This document shows, one piece after another, positions 36,308 through 44,667 of a stretch of DNA of 64,000 nucleotides. The notes beneath the pieces were generated by a model, which was not told the DNA's origin, searched no databases, and saw only the letters and a list, made by a program, of their open reading frames with translations. How positions within the stretch are numbered: position 1 is the first letter of the stretch; each line of letters starts with the position of its first letter. The stretch lies in contig NZ_KQ130452.1 in assembly GCF_001046635.1 (NCBI RefSeq), forward strand, positions 1,228,668 through 1,292,667. The letters run 5' to 3'. This DNA comes from Novosphingobium barchaimii LL02 (lineage in GTDB: Bacteria; Pseudomonadota; Alphaproteobacteria; Sphingomonadales; Sphingomonadaceae). The position numbers and the translations under genes were made by a program.

Positions 36308-37863
36308 GCCGCCAGCGCTTTTACCGGTTCTGCCGCCGGCCGCCAGTTCCATGGGAGCAAGATGTCCAGTTCGTTGATCTTCACAGCGCCCGTGACGATA
36401 CGCTCCAGCACGTCATTCAGCCAGGTGTAGGGATCCAGGCCCCCCAGGCGAGCCGTCTGGAGAAGCGATGCCATGACGGCCCAGGTCTGAGCTCCTTCCT
36501 CGCTACCAGCGAAGAGGCTGGACTTGCGGCCCTGGGCCACATTTCTCATGCCGCGCTCGACGGTGTTGGTATCGACCTCGATCCGGCCGTCTTCCAGGAA
36601 CAGGGTTAGCCCCTTCCAGTGGTTGAGCGTGTAGCGCATCGCCTTGGCCAGGTCGGACTTGGGCGACAGACCTGGAAGCATGATGTCGATCTGCGCCTTG
36701 ATCTTCGCCATGACGTCGGCGGTTTCGGCGAGACGAGCCTGGAGGCGCTGTGCGGCGGTGCCTTTGCGCACACGCGCCTCGATCGCGTAGACCTCACCGA
36801 TCAGGGTAAGGATCGCCGCTGCCACCGGCGATGGCGATTTGCGGAAGGCATCGACGAACTTGCGCCGGGCGTGGGCAAGACAGAAGGCGAGTGTGATCTT
36901 GCCTCGGCCCGGACCACCGCGCACAAGCGCCTTGTAGGCACCATAGCCGTCGACCTGGATAACGCCCTGGTAGCGGGCGAGTTGTTCGAACGCCTCGGCA
37001 TGCCGCCGTCCGCGAGCATGGATATACACCACTGCCGGATGGGCCGGGCCTGACCACGGTCCGTCATCACAAGCGTGCGCCCAGAACTGTGTCGTGCGGG
37101 TTCGTCTTCGCCCTTTCTCGAGGACCGGCATGCGGGTCTCATCGCAGAAGATCCGGGACTGGCTGTGGATGTAGGCAAGCAGGCGATCATAGAGCGCCTT
37201 CACCCACCATGCGATCTTACGCATCCAGCGGCTCGGTAACGCCCGATCGAGGATGACGCCCTGGCCTGCGAGCATCTGCAACTGCCGATTGAGCGGGATC
37301 GACCAGGCGTAGCGCGCCGTCGCCATCCAGGCCAGCGTCGAGGTAGTGACCATCGAGCCTGGGATCGCGCGGCGCGGCGCCGGCGCTTGAACGACGCCCT
37401 CCCGGCATTCCCGGCAGGCGTAACGAGGGCGCACTGTGCGGATGACGCGAACGATGGCCGGCACCCAGTCGAGTGCCTCACTGGCATCTTCGCCGATCCT
37501 GTGGAGCTTGCCGGCGCAGCAGGGGCAATCCAGCGTGTCGGGATCAATCACGCGCTCCACGCGCTCGATATGGGCCGGCAGTGCCATCAGGCCGCGCTTG
37601 CGGCGTGGGCGACCGACGGCAGGCTTGTCTTCGGCGTCGCCATCGTCGTTGGCTGCGGTAGCCGGCGTGGTTACGAGGTCGCCGAGATCAAGGAGACCTT
37701 GATCACCCAGGATGACGCTGGCGCGTTCTGAACGGCTGCCGAAGGCCTGGTGGGCCATGCCTTTGAGCAGTGCGCGCAGTTGGGCGTTTTCTGCCTGCAG
37801 TTCACGCACCAGAGCCGCCATTTGCTCCATATCTTCAGGGAGATCGTCGGCTTGGGCGGGCAT
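36304..37863 (-). CDS. tnpC: IS66 transposase TnpC
   Basis: The 519-residue DDE transposase begins with a coiled-coil-like segment (EDMEQMAALVRELQAENAQL), then a zinc-finger-like region (LDCPCCAGKLHRIGEDA) and ACRECREGVVQAPAP. The catalytic core has VYIHARGRRHAEAFEQLARY, IQVDGYGAYKAL and the region LEDGRIEVDTNTVERGMRNV, which holds the conserved acidic residues before the Glu helix. The C-terminal IS66 segment (DPYTWLNDVLERI) is present. It appears complete. Confidence 0.92.
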   Translation of the reverse strand: MPAQADDLPEDMEQMAALVRELQAENAQLRALLKGMAHQAFGSRSERASVILGDQGLLDLGDLVTTPATAANDDGDAEDKPAVGRPRRKRGLMALPAHIERVERVIDPDTLDCPCCAGKLHRIGEDASEALDWVPAIVRVIRTVRPRYACRECREGVVQAPAPRRAIPGSMVTTSTLAWMATARYAWSIPLNRQLQMLAGQGVILDRALPSRWMRKIAWWVKALYDRLLAYIHSQSRIFCDETRMPVLEKGRRRTRTTQFWAHACDDGPWSGPAHPAVVYIHARGRRHAEAFEQLARYQGVIQVDGYGAYKALVRGGPGRGKITLAFCLAHARRKFVDAFRKSPSPVAAAILTLIGEVYAIEARVRKGTAAQRLQARLAETADVMAKIKAQIDIMLPGLSPKSDLAKAMRYTLNHWKGLTLFLEDGRIEVDTNTVERGMRNVAQGRKSSLFAGSEEGAQTWAVMASLLQTARLGGLDPYTWLNDVLERIVTGAVKINELDILLPWNWRPAAEPVKALAA

Positions 37864-37912
37864 GCCTGACTATACCACACCGACTCCTCGTCGCCACAGA
37901 AAACCGCAGATA

Positions 37913-38266
37913 TCAGCCAAAAATCAGGGGTCTGCGCACCTCGGGTGCGGGCAGTTTCTTCCAATCCAGACCCGACAGCAATGCCGTGCATTGCGGTCCG
38001 CTCAGGACCATCGTGCCGCCTTGCACGGCAGGCCAGTAAAACCTTCCTCGGTCGAGCCATTTCGTCGCCATAACCGCGCCTGACCCGTCATGACGGAGCA
38101 ACTTCACCTTATCCGCGCCCTTGTTGCGGAACACGAAGACATCGCCCGCGCAGGCATCATGCCCCAGCACGTGCGTCACCAGCCCCATCAATCGGTTAAT
38201 CCCGGCTCTGAAGTCGACCGGCTGTGTCGCCACGAAGATCCGTACGCTTCCGTCGATCGGGATCAT
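37913..38266 (-). CDS. tnpB: IS66 accessory protein TnpB
   Basis: The 117-residue product begins MIPIDGSVRIFVATQPVDFR and contains GINRLMGLVTHVLGHDACAG, VFVFRNKGADKVKLLRHDG, and FYWPAVQGG, the Orf2 signatures of IS66 elements. The ATG overlaps the tnpA stop by 4 bases. It is required for IS66 transposition but not catalytic. It is not related to the TnpB nuclease of IS200/IS605. Confidence 0.93.
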   Translation of the reverse strand: MIPIDGSVRIFVATQPVDFRAGINRLMGLVTHVLGHDACAGDVFVFRNKGADKVKLLRHDGSGAVMATKWLDRGRFYWPAVQGGTMVLSGPQCTALLSGLDWKKLPAPEVRRPLIFG

Positions 38267-38667
38267 TCCCGGATCGCCGCCAGTACCGCGCGCAGGTGGT
38301 CCATCTCGACCGCGCCCATGATCCGAACCGTCACGTCTCGTACCACCAACTCCAAGCCGCCAGGTTCGAGTTGCTTCTCCTGAGCCAGCGTGACGGGTAC
38401 GAACCGCAATTCCTCGACGGCTCCTGCTGCTCGCGCTTGCCGACGCCAATAGTGCAAAAGGCCAAGGCCGACGCCGTTATCGCGGGCGACCTGCGCCACA
38501 GTCATTCCTGGCACAAAGCTCTCAGCCAGAATGCGGTCGCGTACGTCATCCGGCCAACGCTCGTAGCGCCGACGTCCGGGCGGCAAACTGACGGTCAAAC
38601 GCGCAGTTGTACTGTGCGACGCACACGTCAAACCGCCGTTTGACCCTGCATCAATTTCATCCGACAT
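38263..38667 (-). CDS. tnpA: IS66 accessory protein TnpA
   Basis: The 134-residue product has a helix-turn-helix: RRYERWPDDVRDRILAESFV and GMTVAQVARDNGVGLGLLHY followed by WRRQARAAG, typical of IS66 Orf1. A C-terminal segment (FVPVTLAQEKQLEPGGLELV) is normal. It is the first gene of the tnpA-tnpB-tnpC-yecA operon; the promoter must lie in the ~80 bases to the right IS end. Confidence 0.92.
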   Translation of the reverse strand: MSDEIDAGSNGGLTCASHSTTARLTVSLPPGRRRYERWPDDVRDRILAESFVPGMTVAQVARDNGVGLGLLHYWRRQARAAGAVEELRFVPVTLAQEKQLEPGGLELVVRDVTVRIMGAVEMDHLRAVLAAIRE

Positions 38668-38746
38668 TGCCCGATCTCCTCCTCGTCTCGGGCGAGCCTA
38701 ACCATCAGCAAGCTCTCGGAATACGTGGGGCGGGTGCAGCGGTTAC

Positions 38747-38754
38747 AGTTCAAC
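38747..38754 (+). repeat. Target duplication, right copy (AGTTCAAC)
   Basis: Exact second copy of the 8-bp IS66 target duplication. The host reading frame continues from it into the right half of the split gene. Confidence 0.9.
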
Positions 38755-39530
38755 CGGGTACGTGTCCTTGATCGGTCCGGAAATGCGATGAGCGTTAAAG
38801 GCTATATCATCGCGATGCGATGGGCAGTCCACACACATAGCCCCACCATCTTCACGACCCTTTCGGCAGAGGATCCGCAGACCCCCGGCGAGCGTCCATT
38901 TTTTGATGAAAGCGGCGGGTTCGCGGCTGCTGTCCGCTCCCTACATTACGCACCTAGCCTTGCGAAAATCCGCCAGCCTATTCTCTCCGCCGCGCTCGCG
39001 ACAGGTACGACGGTCGCTGAAGACTTGAGCTTCCAGATCATTATATGGGAATGTCTGCTGCCAACGCTGCAGGGATTGCGGTTTGTCGGAGGCTATTTTC
39101 CGACTGATCCCGAGGGCGTTCTGCCCTTCAAGTTCGAATACGGCAAGGTGGTTGCCGTGCCGAACGATCCTTTCAGGCTCGATCAAGGTTCAGGCACTTT
39201 CATCGGCATCGAGGAGAAGACCTTTCGAAGCCTTGTCGGTGCCGCGCGAAATGGGCCTATGACGATCAACGATCTCCCGCGCATCGAACGCCGGAGCACT
39301 GGATTTAGTGGTGCAAGCTACCTCCCGGACGGCCATGTTCTGGGCCCGATAGAATTGTTCCGCCCGCTCGCCGCCGATCTAATCTAATCGCGGCCGAGCC
39401 TTGAAATTCCGGTCAGGACATCACTGAACCGGCGTCAGCCAGTCTTTTCGCCTTGCCGCTTCCCAAGGATATGTGCTCCCGCCATTCGTATTTTAGGAGT
39501 GCGTTTCAGGCTTTACTTAGGCGTTGACCC

Positions 39531-40493
39531 ATGGTGACGTCATTCCCGATGGGACTGAGCAAAATGAGTGTGACAGAAGAAGCAAAATGGCCGCAGTTCG
39601 GCCTTGAACGGCACATCAAATACGGTACGAGCTTTATCCATCTGAACATCAATCTTGGCAGTGCCGATGCATGCACGCAATATTTCAGCACTTGGATTGG
39701 CAGATATAGAAAGCTGATATGCGGCTGGGACCAACACGAGACAACAGCTTGGTCGGTGCGGCTACGGCAATCCCTCAAGTCGGCATTTGTCTCAACTCAT
39801 TTTGCGCTCGCCGCCGAGGAAGCGAGCAAGGCCGGATCGCGCGTTACGTTTTATTACCTTTCCTATTACGCCGTACTACATGCGGTTTGGGGTGTGCTCT
39901 ACCTACACCCCGATGAGAAAACGTCAGCCATCGCGAAACCGACGCACAGCAAGCTACCCAACGTTTTCCACTCTGCGTTCTGTGGACCGAAAGGCATAAT
40001 CCGGTATCAGATCAAAGATACGATGGAAGACCTCCGTCTCCGGCGGGAGTACTATTCCTACCGCATGCCGCTCAATTCGCCGTTTGACGACGACCGCGAC
40101 GCCAAGGGATACACGTCGAGCGTCGGCGGCATCGTCAAGCAGTGCATCCAACTTTCCAACCTCCACTCGCACCTAATCGTGGAAGCAGCCGATCGAGAGG
40201 GCGTCGGTCCCTTAGAAATACAGTCCGAGGGGCGCCAAGCTTTCACGGATGTCTTCAGGGCTATAAACAGCCAGCGCCATCCCACGCGGGACGGTTGGTT
40301 TCTGGAACCCGCCGACGAGCGGGCGCTAAGCGAGTTCCTGACGCAGGGGGTGGATCTGCAAGGGCACTCCGTCATGTTAGACCACATGTTCGACGAGTAC
40401 ATGACCTACATGCGTGGCGCAGAGGCAGAGGCAAAGGCAGATGTAGCGAAGACGGAGCAGGTGAGATCGCTTATTTTCCACGCAATGTACTGA
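39531..40493 (+). CDS. Hypothetical protein, 320 aa
   Basis: I do not recognise this protein. It is predicted soluble and helical, with aromatic-rich segments FYYLSYYAVLHAVWGVLYLH (residues about 107-126) and LRLRREYYSYRMPLNSPFDD. The first resembles the helix pairs of HEPN-type or Abi-type proteins, but no clear R-x4-6-H catalytic motif stands out. In-frame ATGs at 39549 and 39564 are alternative starts. Codon use is lower in GC than the backbone. Surrounding genes are nuclease remnants and Abi-like genes, suggesting a defence-island resident. Confidence 0.55.
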   Translation: MVTSFPMGLSKMSVTEEAKWPQFGLERHIKYGTSFIHLNINLGSADACTQYFSTWIGRYRKLICGWDQHETTAWSVRLRQSLKSAFVSTHFALAAEEASKAGSRVTFYYLSYYAVLHAVWGVLYLHPDEKTSAIAKPTHSKLPNVFHSAFCGPKGIIRYQIKDTMEDLRLRREYYSYRMPLNSPFDDDRDAKGYTSSVGGIVKQCIQLSNLHSHLIVEAADREGVGPLEIQSEGRQAFTDVFRAINSQRHPTRDGWFLEPADERALSEFLTQGVDLQGHSVMLDHMFDEYMTYMRGAEAEAKADVAKTEQVRSLIFHAMY

Positions 40494-40794
40494 CTCACCG
40501 GTCGCATCTTTGCACGCCCCGCGGCACAGGTGACCGGATGATGGTCGCCAGTAATTGCTCGGCTCGCAACCGGCATCTCGGCAAGCGGCTAGGGCTCCTC
40601 GTTCTGCGGGCGATTACGCGGAAGCTCGAACGTCGGCTGCTAACGGTGTGTTTGTCCCAAGCCTCGCCCATCGCAGTCAACCCATGCACAAACCCGCTTG
40701 CGCGGGAGGGGCGCGCGTGGCGTCGTCGCGCGTGTTATAAATAGGCCTTTAGCGAGGTGAGGCTGCCAGTTCCTTCAACGGAGAGGAACTTGCC
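40494..40794. other. Gene-free stretch
   Basis: No supported gene in these ~300 bases. A GC-rich segment near 40700-40735 (GGCGTCGTCGCGCG) precedes AT-rich DNA (TTATAAATAGG, 40735-40745), which together with GGAGAGGAAC at 40780-40789 forms a promoter-plus-ribosome-site region for the integrase remnant. Confidence 0.45.
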
Positions 40795-40935
40795 ATGAAT
40801 GTCTCGATAAATACTGCCTCGATCAACCCGCTGCGTCAGCGCATGCAGCACGACATGATGATGAGGGTGTTCGGAACGCTGGCCCCTGCCGGTCCGCCCG
40901 ACTATGATACGACCCTGGCTATCGCCTTTCGTTGA
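40795..40935 (+). pseudogene. N-terminal remnant of a tyrosine-recombinase gene
   Basis: The 46-codon frame starts behind a strong site (GGAGAGGAAC) and encodes NPLRQRMQHDMMMRVFG, which resembles the N-terminal start (NPLRQRM-x-xDM) of XerC/D-type site-specific integrases. It then diverges and stops. It is likely an integrase start whose remainder was lost when the following nuclease-like sequence was joined to it. Confidence 0.4.
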
Positions 40936-41665
40936 ACGGCGTGTCTTGTACGCCGAACTACAGCAGGTTTGGATATCGCAGATGCAACTATACGAGGATT
41001 TAATTGATCGGAATTTGTACCATCGATCGGTAGAAACCCTGTGCCCTATAATCGTTAAGGGTGAAAAGTCTTATCAGAATTGGACTGAGATCGATGCCGT
41101 CATCAATGTCATCGTTCCGATTCTAACATTACTTGACTTTGGTCAATATGTACTGGTTGGAAAGAAGGCGAAATTCTCCCAGCCATCGCCGACATCCCAT
41201 CGTCCTGATTTTGAAGTCCGGAGCTTTTTCGAGACACTCGCGATCCTGGAGACCAAGCCTTATGGGACGGTGCTGGCGGGACGAAACTCATCGACCGGCT
41301 ATGTTACCCCGCTTGATCAGATACTGACCTACCTCGATCATTACTTGCCGGTGTTCGGGATACTGACAAATGGCCGGCACTGGTGCCTGCTAAAAAAGCT
41401 CGGCCGTGGTTTTGGAGAAAACTCTGCTGCAGGCGCGGACTACATCGGCGTGAGTTTCGATCTTGTGGGGTTTTTCGGCTCTATAATAGATCATAATAAC
41501 GTCGAAGCCTTTCTCGGAATGTGCCACGCCCAACGGCTATTCCGCCGGGACTGGCCGGATGATCGATCGACCGACTATCGTTTGCAATCTGTCGTACGGA
41601 AGGGCGGCCACTCGACCCTTCTTCTGAAGGATTTCTCGGCCGGTAGAGTCTGGACGACTTCGTAA
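40904..41665 (+). CDS. PD-(D/E)XK nuclease-domain protein, probable truncated restriction enzyme
   Basis: Residues 100-125 read RPDFEVRSFFETLAILETKP, where Asp102, Glu116 and Lys118 fit a PD-(D/E)XK nuclease motif. PLDQILTYLDHYLPVFGILT and NGRHWCLLKKL match the layout of the N-terminal nuclease region of type I or type IIG restriction-modification enzymes. No helicase, methyltransferase or specificity region follows, so the protein is probably a fragment. The 5' end overlaps the integrase remnant and the start is uncertain: ATG 40904 and ATG 40982 are both possible. Confidence 0.5.
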   Translation: MIRPWLSPFVERRVLYAELQQVWISQMQLYEDLIDRNLYHRSVETLCPIIVKGEKSYQNWTEIDAVINVIVPILTLLDFGQYVLVGKKAKFSQPSPTSHRPDFEVRSFFETLAILETKPYGTVLAGRNSSTGYVTPLDQILTYLDHYLPVFGILTNGRHWCLLKKLGRGFGENSAAGADYIGVSFDLVGFFGSIIDHNNVEAFLGMCHAQRLFRRDWPDDRSTDYRLQSVVRKGGHSTLLLKDFSAGRVWTTS

Positions 41666-41795
41666 CTCTCACTGCAACGCCGGCGAAGCGATATCCCCAT
41701 CAACGGCACGCTTGTACGACAATTGAGTAGGCCTTCATCCAACGGATGGTTACAGCCACTGTTCAAAAACTTCGTGGCTTCAGAGAGGAACAGGG

Positions 41796-42707
41796 GTGAG
41801 CACGGGTTACTTCACGGACCGCGAATATGGCGTGCGGCCAGCAGTATCGGAAGCGGTTGACGAGCGCGTCTGGGGTGCCCTCCACGCGCTGATCGACATG
41901 CGCATTGGAAGCGGCGCTTTTGGTTTTCGATTCACCGACCAATGTCCTGACGGAAACGGGCCCTGCGGTTGCGATCGGCAGGCCTTCGCGCAATTCCTGC
42001 AAGCCGAAGTCCCTTGGATCGACTGGCCACTGCGACGGAGCGAACTACCCGAAACGCCGGTCGTGCTCGACCTGCTGGAGTTTTGTGCCAAGGCGGTCGG
42101 CGAACCTATCCTCGGCAGTTACCATTCCTATCATGGCCACTATCACATGACATGGGACCGAGCCGCCGGCCTCGCCTCGTTCATCGCGGACGTGAATCTC
42201 CTATTCCAGCGCAACGGCATCGCTTTCAAGCTCGATCCCGACGGACGCGCGCAGCGGATACTTCCGCAGCCTGTCGCACAGGCGCTTGGCTGGCAAATGT
42301 TCGATACCGGCGAAGCGGAGCTCGATCGCCTGCTGGAATATGCTCGCTCCCGCTTCCTATCGCCGAAGCTCGATGATCGCCGAGACGCGACCGAAAAGCT
42401 GTGGGATGCCTTCGAGCGTATGAAGACCGTCGAGCCCGGGGCAGATAAGCGCGCCCAGGCCGATGCTCTGCTGGATCGCGCCGCCGCTCCCGGCACGAGA
42501 ATGCGTGACGCGCTCGCGGAGGAGGCGAAGACGCTCACTTCTATCGGCAACACCCTGCGCATTCGCCATTCGGAGGTGACGCAGGAAATGATCGACTGCT
42601 CGGAGCAGTTGGATTGGCTCTTCGTGCGCATGTTCGGCTTCGTACGGCTGCTTTTGCTGGCGTCAGGGAGGAGTGCCCATCCGCCCGCCGGGGCAGGGAG
42701 CAATTAG
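41796..42707 (+). CDS. AbiJ N-terminal domain 4 (AbiJ-NTD4) family protein
   Basis: The 303-residue product starts with MSTGYFTDREYGVRPAVSEA and holds VWGALHALIDMRIGSGAFGF, SYHSYHGHYHMTWDRAAGLA, FIADVNLLFQRNGIAFKLDP and EKLWDAFERMKTVEPGADK. This order matches the AbiJ-NTD4 domain found in phage-defence (abortive infection) proteins. The C-terminal half is helical, with LRIRHSEVTQEMID. The start is a GTG behind GAGAGGAAC. It is followed 3 bases later by a membrane protein gene, suggesting a two-gene module. Activity against phage is inferred from the family name only. Confidence 0.68.
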   Translation: MSTGYFTDREYGVRPAVSEAVDERVWGALHALIDMRIGSGAFGFRFTDQCPDGNGPCGCDRQAFAQFLQAEVPWIDWPLRRSELPETPVVLDLLEFCAKAVGEPILGSYHSYHGHYHMTWDRAAGLASFIADVNLLFQRNGIAFKLDPDGRAQRILPQPVAQALGWQMFDTGEAELDRLLEYARSRFLSPKLDDRRDATEKLWDAFERMKTVEPGADKRAQADALLDRAAAPGTRMRDALAEEAKTLTSIGNTLRIRHSEVTQEMIDCSEQLDWLFVRMFGFVRLLLLASGRSAHPPAGAGSN

Positions 42708-42710
42708 CGC

Positions 42711-43361
42711 ATGAGCATCGATGTCTCGAAGGCCGATATTGGCATGGCGGTCGGAACCGTCACCGCCATCGCCGGTGTCCTTGCGCACCTGAAGTTCGAC
42801 AGTTCGGTCACGACGGTGCTAACCGCGAGCGGTGTCATCGCAACCGCATTAGCGAGCTACTTCAAGTCGCGCAGTGCGGCCAGGAGCGCGCAGGAGTCCG
42901 AAACGAGCGCGAGGAACAGCGCGCGCGACGTGGCCAACATCGCGGCTGCAACCGCGGCCGACAACACTGCCAAAACCGTGCTGGTGCAAACGGTCACCGC
43001 GGAGCGAGCGAAATGGCGGGCCGAGATGCGCGATCAGGTCGAGCGGCTCGCGGCACAGCTGCGGGCCGATCAGCGGGGCGGACCCAGCGCCGACTGGGAG
43101 CAGGTCGACCGGCTGCGGACCGGGATCCGGCTGCGCCTCAATCCGGCCGGTCGCACACCGCCGCCTGCCGGTGGTGACGCGCATGATCCGGATCGCGCGG
43201 TCCACCACGTGCTCGACGCCCTCGCGACTGCGGGCGAGTCAGGAACGACGCCTCATGCCGCGCTGGCGGATCAGCTCGAGGAGCATATGGCAGTCCTCCT
43301 CAAGGGCGAGTGGGACAAATCGAAGCTTGAAGCTGTATCAGGCAAGCTTGGCGTCCCGTGA
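42711..43361 (+). CDS. Membrane-anchored coiled-coil protein, partner of the AbiJ-like gene
   Basis: The 216-residue product has hydrophobic stretches at about residues 10-27 (GMAVGTVTAIAGVLAHLK) and 34-50 (TVLTASGVIATALASYF), then an Ala/Arg/Glu-rich helical region (about 52-125) likely to form a coiled coil, and a C-terminal soluble part. Only 3 bases separate its ATG from the AbiJ-like stop, so co-expression is very likely. Small membrane proteins beside Abi-type sensors often act as effectors, but no known effector family was recognised. Confidence 0.6.
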   Translation: MSIDVSKADIGMAVGTVTAIAGVLAHLKFDSSVTTVLTASGVIATALASYFKSRSAARSAQESETSARNSARDVANIAAATAADNTAKTVLVQTVTAERAKWRAEMRDQVERLAAQLRADQRGGPSADWEQVDRLRTGIRLRLNPAGRTPPPAGGDAHDPDRAVHHVLDALATAGESGTTPHAALADQLEEHMAVLLKGEWDKSKLEAVSGKLGVP

Positions 43362-43451
43362 TGTGATGCCGTCAAGCTTGCCATGTTTGGATTTACTGTG
43401 GTGCTCAACGCGCGGGCACATGCGATCCGGCAAAAGGAAGGCCATCGAGAC

Positions 43452-44600
43452 GTGGAAAAGACAGAAGACACCTCCTATCGCGCATGCTCCGCGCCGATGG
43501 CCTACTACATTGATGAAAGTGGCAATACGGGCGACCTGACCCGGGCCAAGACCGAGAGCTATGGCCAGGAGCAGCGCATGTTCACGCTTGCCGCAGTGGG
43601 CTGCGACCTCGAACAACCGTTCAAGACCAAGTTCGAGGCTCTGAAGGCGGCCCATCGTTTCCAGTCCGTCGAGGTGAAGTCCAAACAGGCCTATGAACGG
43701 CCACAATTCGTTTCCGACCTTCTCGACCTGCTCGAGGAGGCCGGTTGCCCGATCTTCATCGAGGCGGTGGACAAGCACTATTTCGTCGTCACGAACATCA
43801 TCGAGCGGATCGTCGTGCCCTATGTCGGACCATGCGACGTTCAACCGGACACGCTTTGGATGAAGGGGGTGATGACGGATCATATGGCGCTTTACGGGCC
43901 GCCCGAGATAGCCAAGGCCTTCATCGCCTGCTGCCAGAGCCGAGATTACGTCGAAGTCCGCGATTTCTATAAGCAGGTCATCCGCTGGGCCCAGACAACC
44001 CGGCTTCCCACCGAAGGAGTAGCCGAGGCCTTCGTCCTCTTCACCCGCGACAGCCTCAAGGATTTTCGCAAACTCCCGAAGGCAAAGGCGGTAGAACGCG
44101 CGCTGCCTGTTCCGGACATCTCACCCAAGGGTAAGACCCTCTGGGTCCTGCCGAACCTGTCATCCTTCACCCACATCTATGCCCGGATCAACCGCTTCCT
44201 CGATAAGCAGGTGTCGGGTGTGACGCTGTTTCATGACGAGCAGCTTCAATTCGGGGACATCCTGCTTCAAAACAAGATGGTGATGGAGGCGTTTACCAAC
44301 GAGGACGTGATACCGTCGCTTAAAACCGCAGATTTCAGGTTCTCGGAATCCGCGAAATTGGAGTTCCTGCGTTCACACGAGTCCATCGGCATCCAGATCG
44401 CTGATGTTCTTGCGGGTTTCGTTGCGCGATACATCCAGGATGCAGTCTGGGGCGAGATGACCATGGATCGTGAGAGGATGACGATTTTTAGCCGCCTTGT
44501 AGCCTCTGGCGAACGCGAGCGAGGAACCGGACTGAACATCGTGGCTCCAGACGGTCTAGTCCACCTTCTTGGCATAATACCGCGAGCAAATTATTTATAA
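43452..44600 (+). CDS. DUF3800 domain protein
   Basis: The 382-residue product carries YYIDESGNTGDLTRA at the N-terminus and HESIGIQIADVLAGFVARYI near the C-terminus, both hallmarks of DUF3800, which is predicted to have an RNase H-like fold with acidic active-site residues (Asp-Glu in the first motif, Asp in the last). FHDEQLQFGDILLQNK in between fits the family. Function is not established, but DUF3800 genes recur in mobile and defence regions. The GTG at 43452 is chosen for its AAGGAAGG site; an internal ATG at 43497 sits just before the conserved motif and an upstream ATG at 43383 is possible. Confidence 0.78.
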   Translation: MEKTEDTSYRACSAPMAYYIDESGNTGDLTRAKTESYGQEQRMFTLAAVGCDLEQPFKTKFEALKAAHRFQSVEVKSKQAYERPQFVSDLLDLLEEAGCPIFIEAVDKHYFVVTNIIERIVVPYVGPCDVQPDTLWMKGVMTDHMALYGPPEIAKAFIACCQSRDYVEVRDFYKQVIRWAQTTRLPTEGVAEAFVLFTRDSLKDFRKLPKAKAVERALPVPDISPKGKTLWVLPNLSSFTHIYARINRFLDKQVSGVTLFHDEQLQFGDILLQNKMVMEAFTNEDVIPSLKTADFRFSESAKLEFLRSHESIGIQIADVLAGFVARYIQDAVWGEMTMDRERMTIFSRLVASGERERGTGLNIVAPDGLVHLLGIIPRANYL

Positions 44601-44667
44601 CCATCTAACTCAAATAGAATATCTGTCTTGCCAGCGAAGAGAGCATTGGCCCCAGAAGGAAGCGGAA

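Larger units (their letters stand above)
35680..38746 (-). mobile_element. Complete IS66-family insertion sequence (3,067 bp)
   Basis: The element starts GTAACCGCTGATCCTGTCCC and ends in the reverse complement of GTAACCGCTGCACCCGCCCC, giving imperfect terminal inverted repeats. An exact 8-bp AGTTCAAC duplication flanks it. It carries tnpA, tnpB and tnpC in the usual IS66 order plus a yecA-like passenger gene, all on the minus strand. Every gene looks intact, so the element may be active. Confidence 0.93.
35140..39387 (+). pseudogene. PD-(D/E)XK-nuclease-like gene split by IS66
   Basis: The gene is cut after codon 180 (35679) by an IS66 element and resumes at 38755 in the same frame. Removing the IS and one copy of its 8-bp target duplication restores an uninterrupted 390-residue protein. 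The left part has NSNELGEAFCRWFLAEHLDI, then PDYFCVEPTGQVTLAEAKG, where Asp143, Glu157 and Lys159 fit a PD-(D/E)XK active site. The right part (AMSVKGYIIAMRWAVHT onward) is of unknown fold. In isolation neither half should be functional, although the left half keeps the motif residues. The insertion looks recent. Substrate and partners are unknown. Confidence 0.72.

Noticed and set aside
37913-38266. IS200/IS605-type TnpB RNA-guided nuclease
   Set aside because: The gene name is shared, but this is the small IS66 Orf2 protein without RuvC or zinc-finger features.
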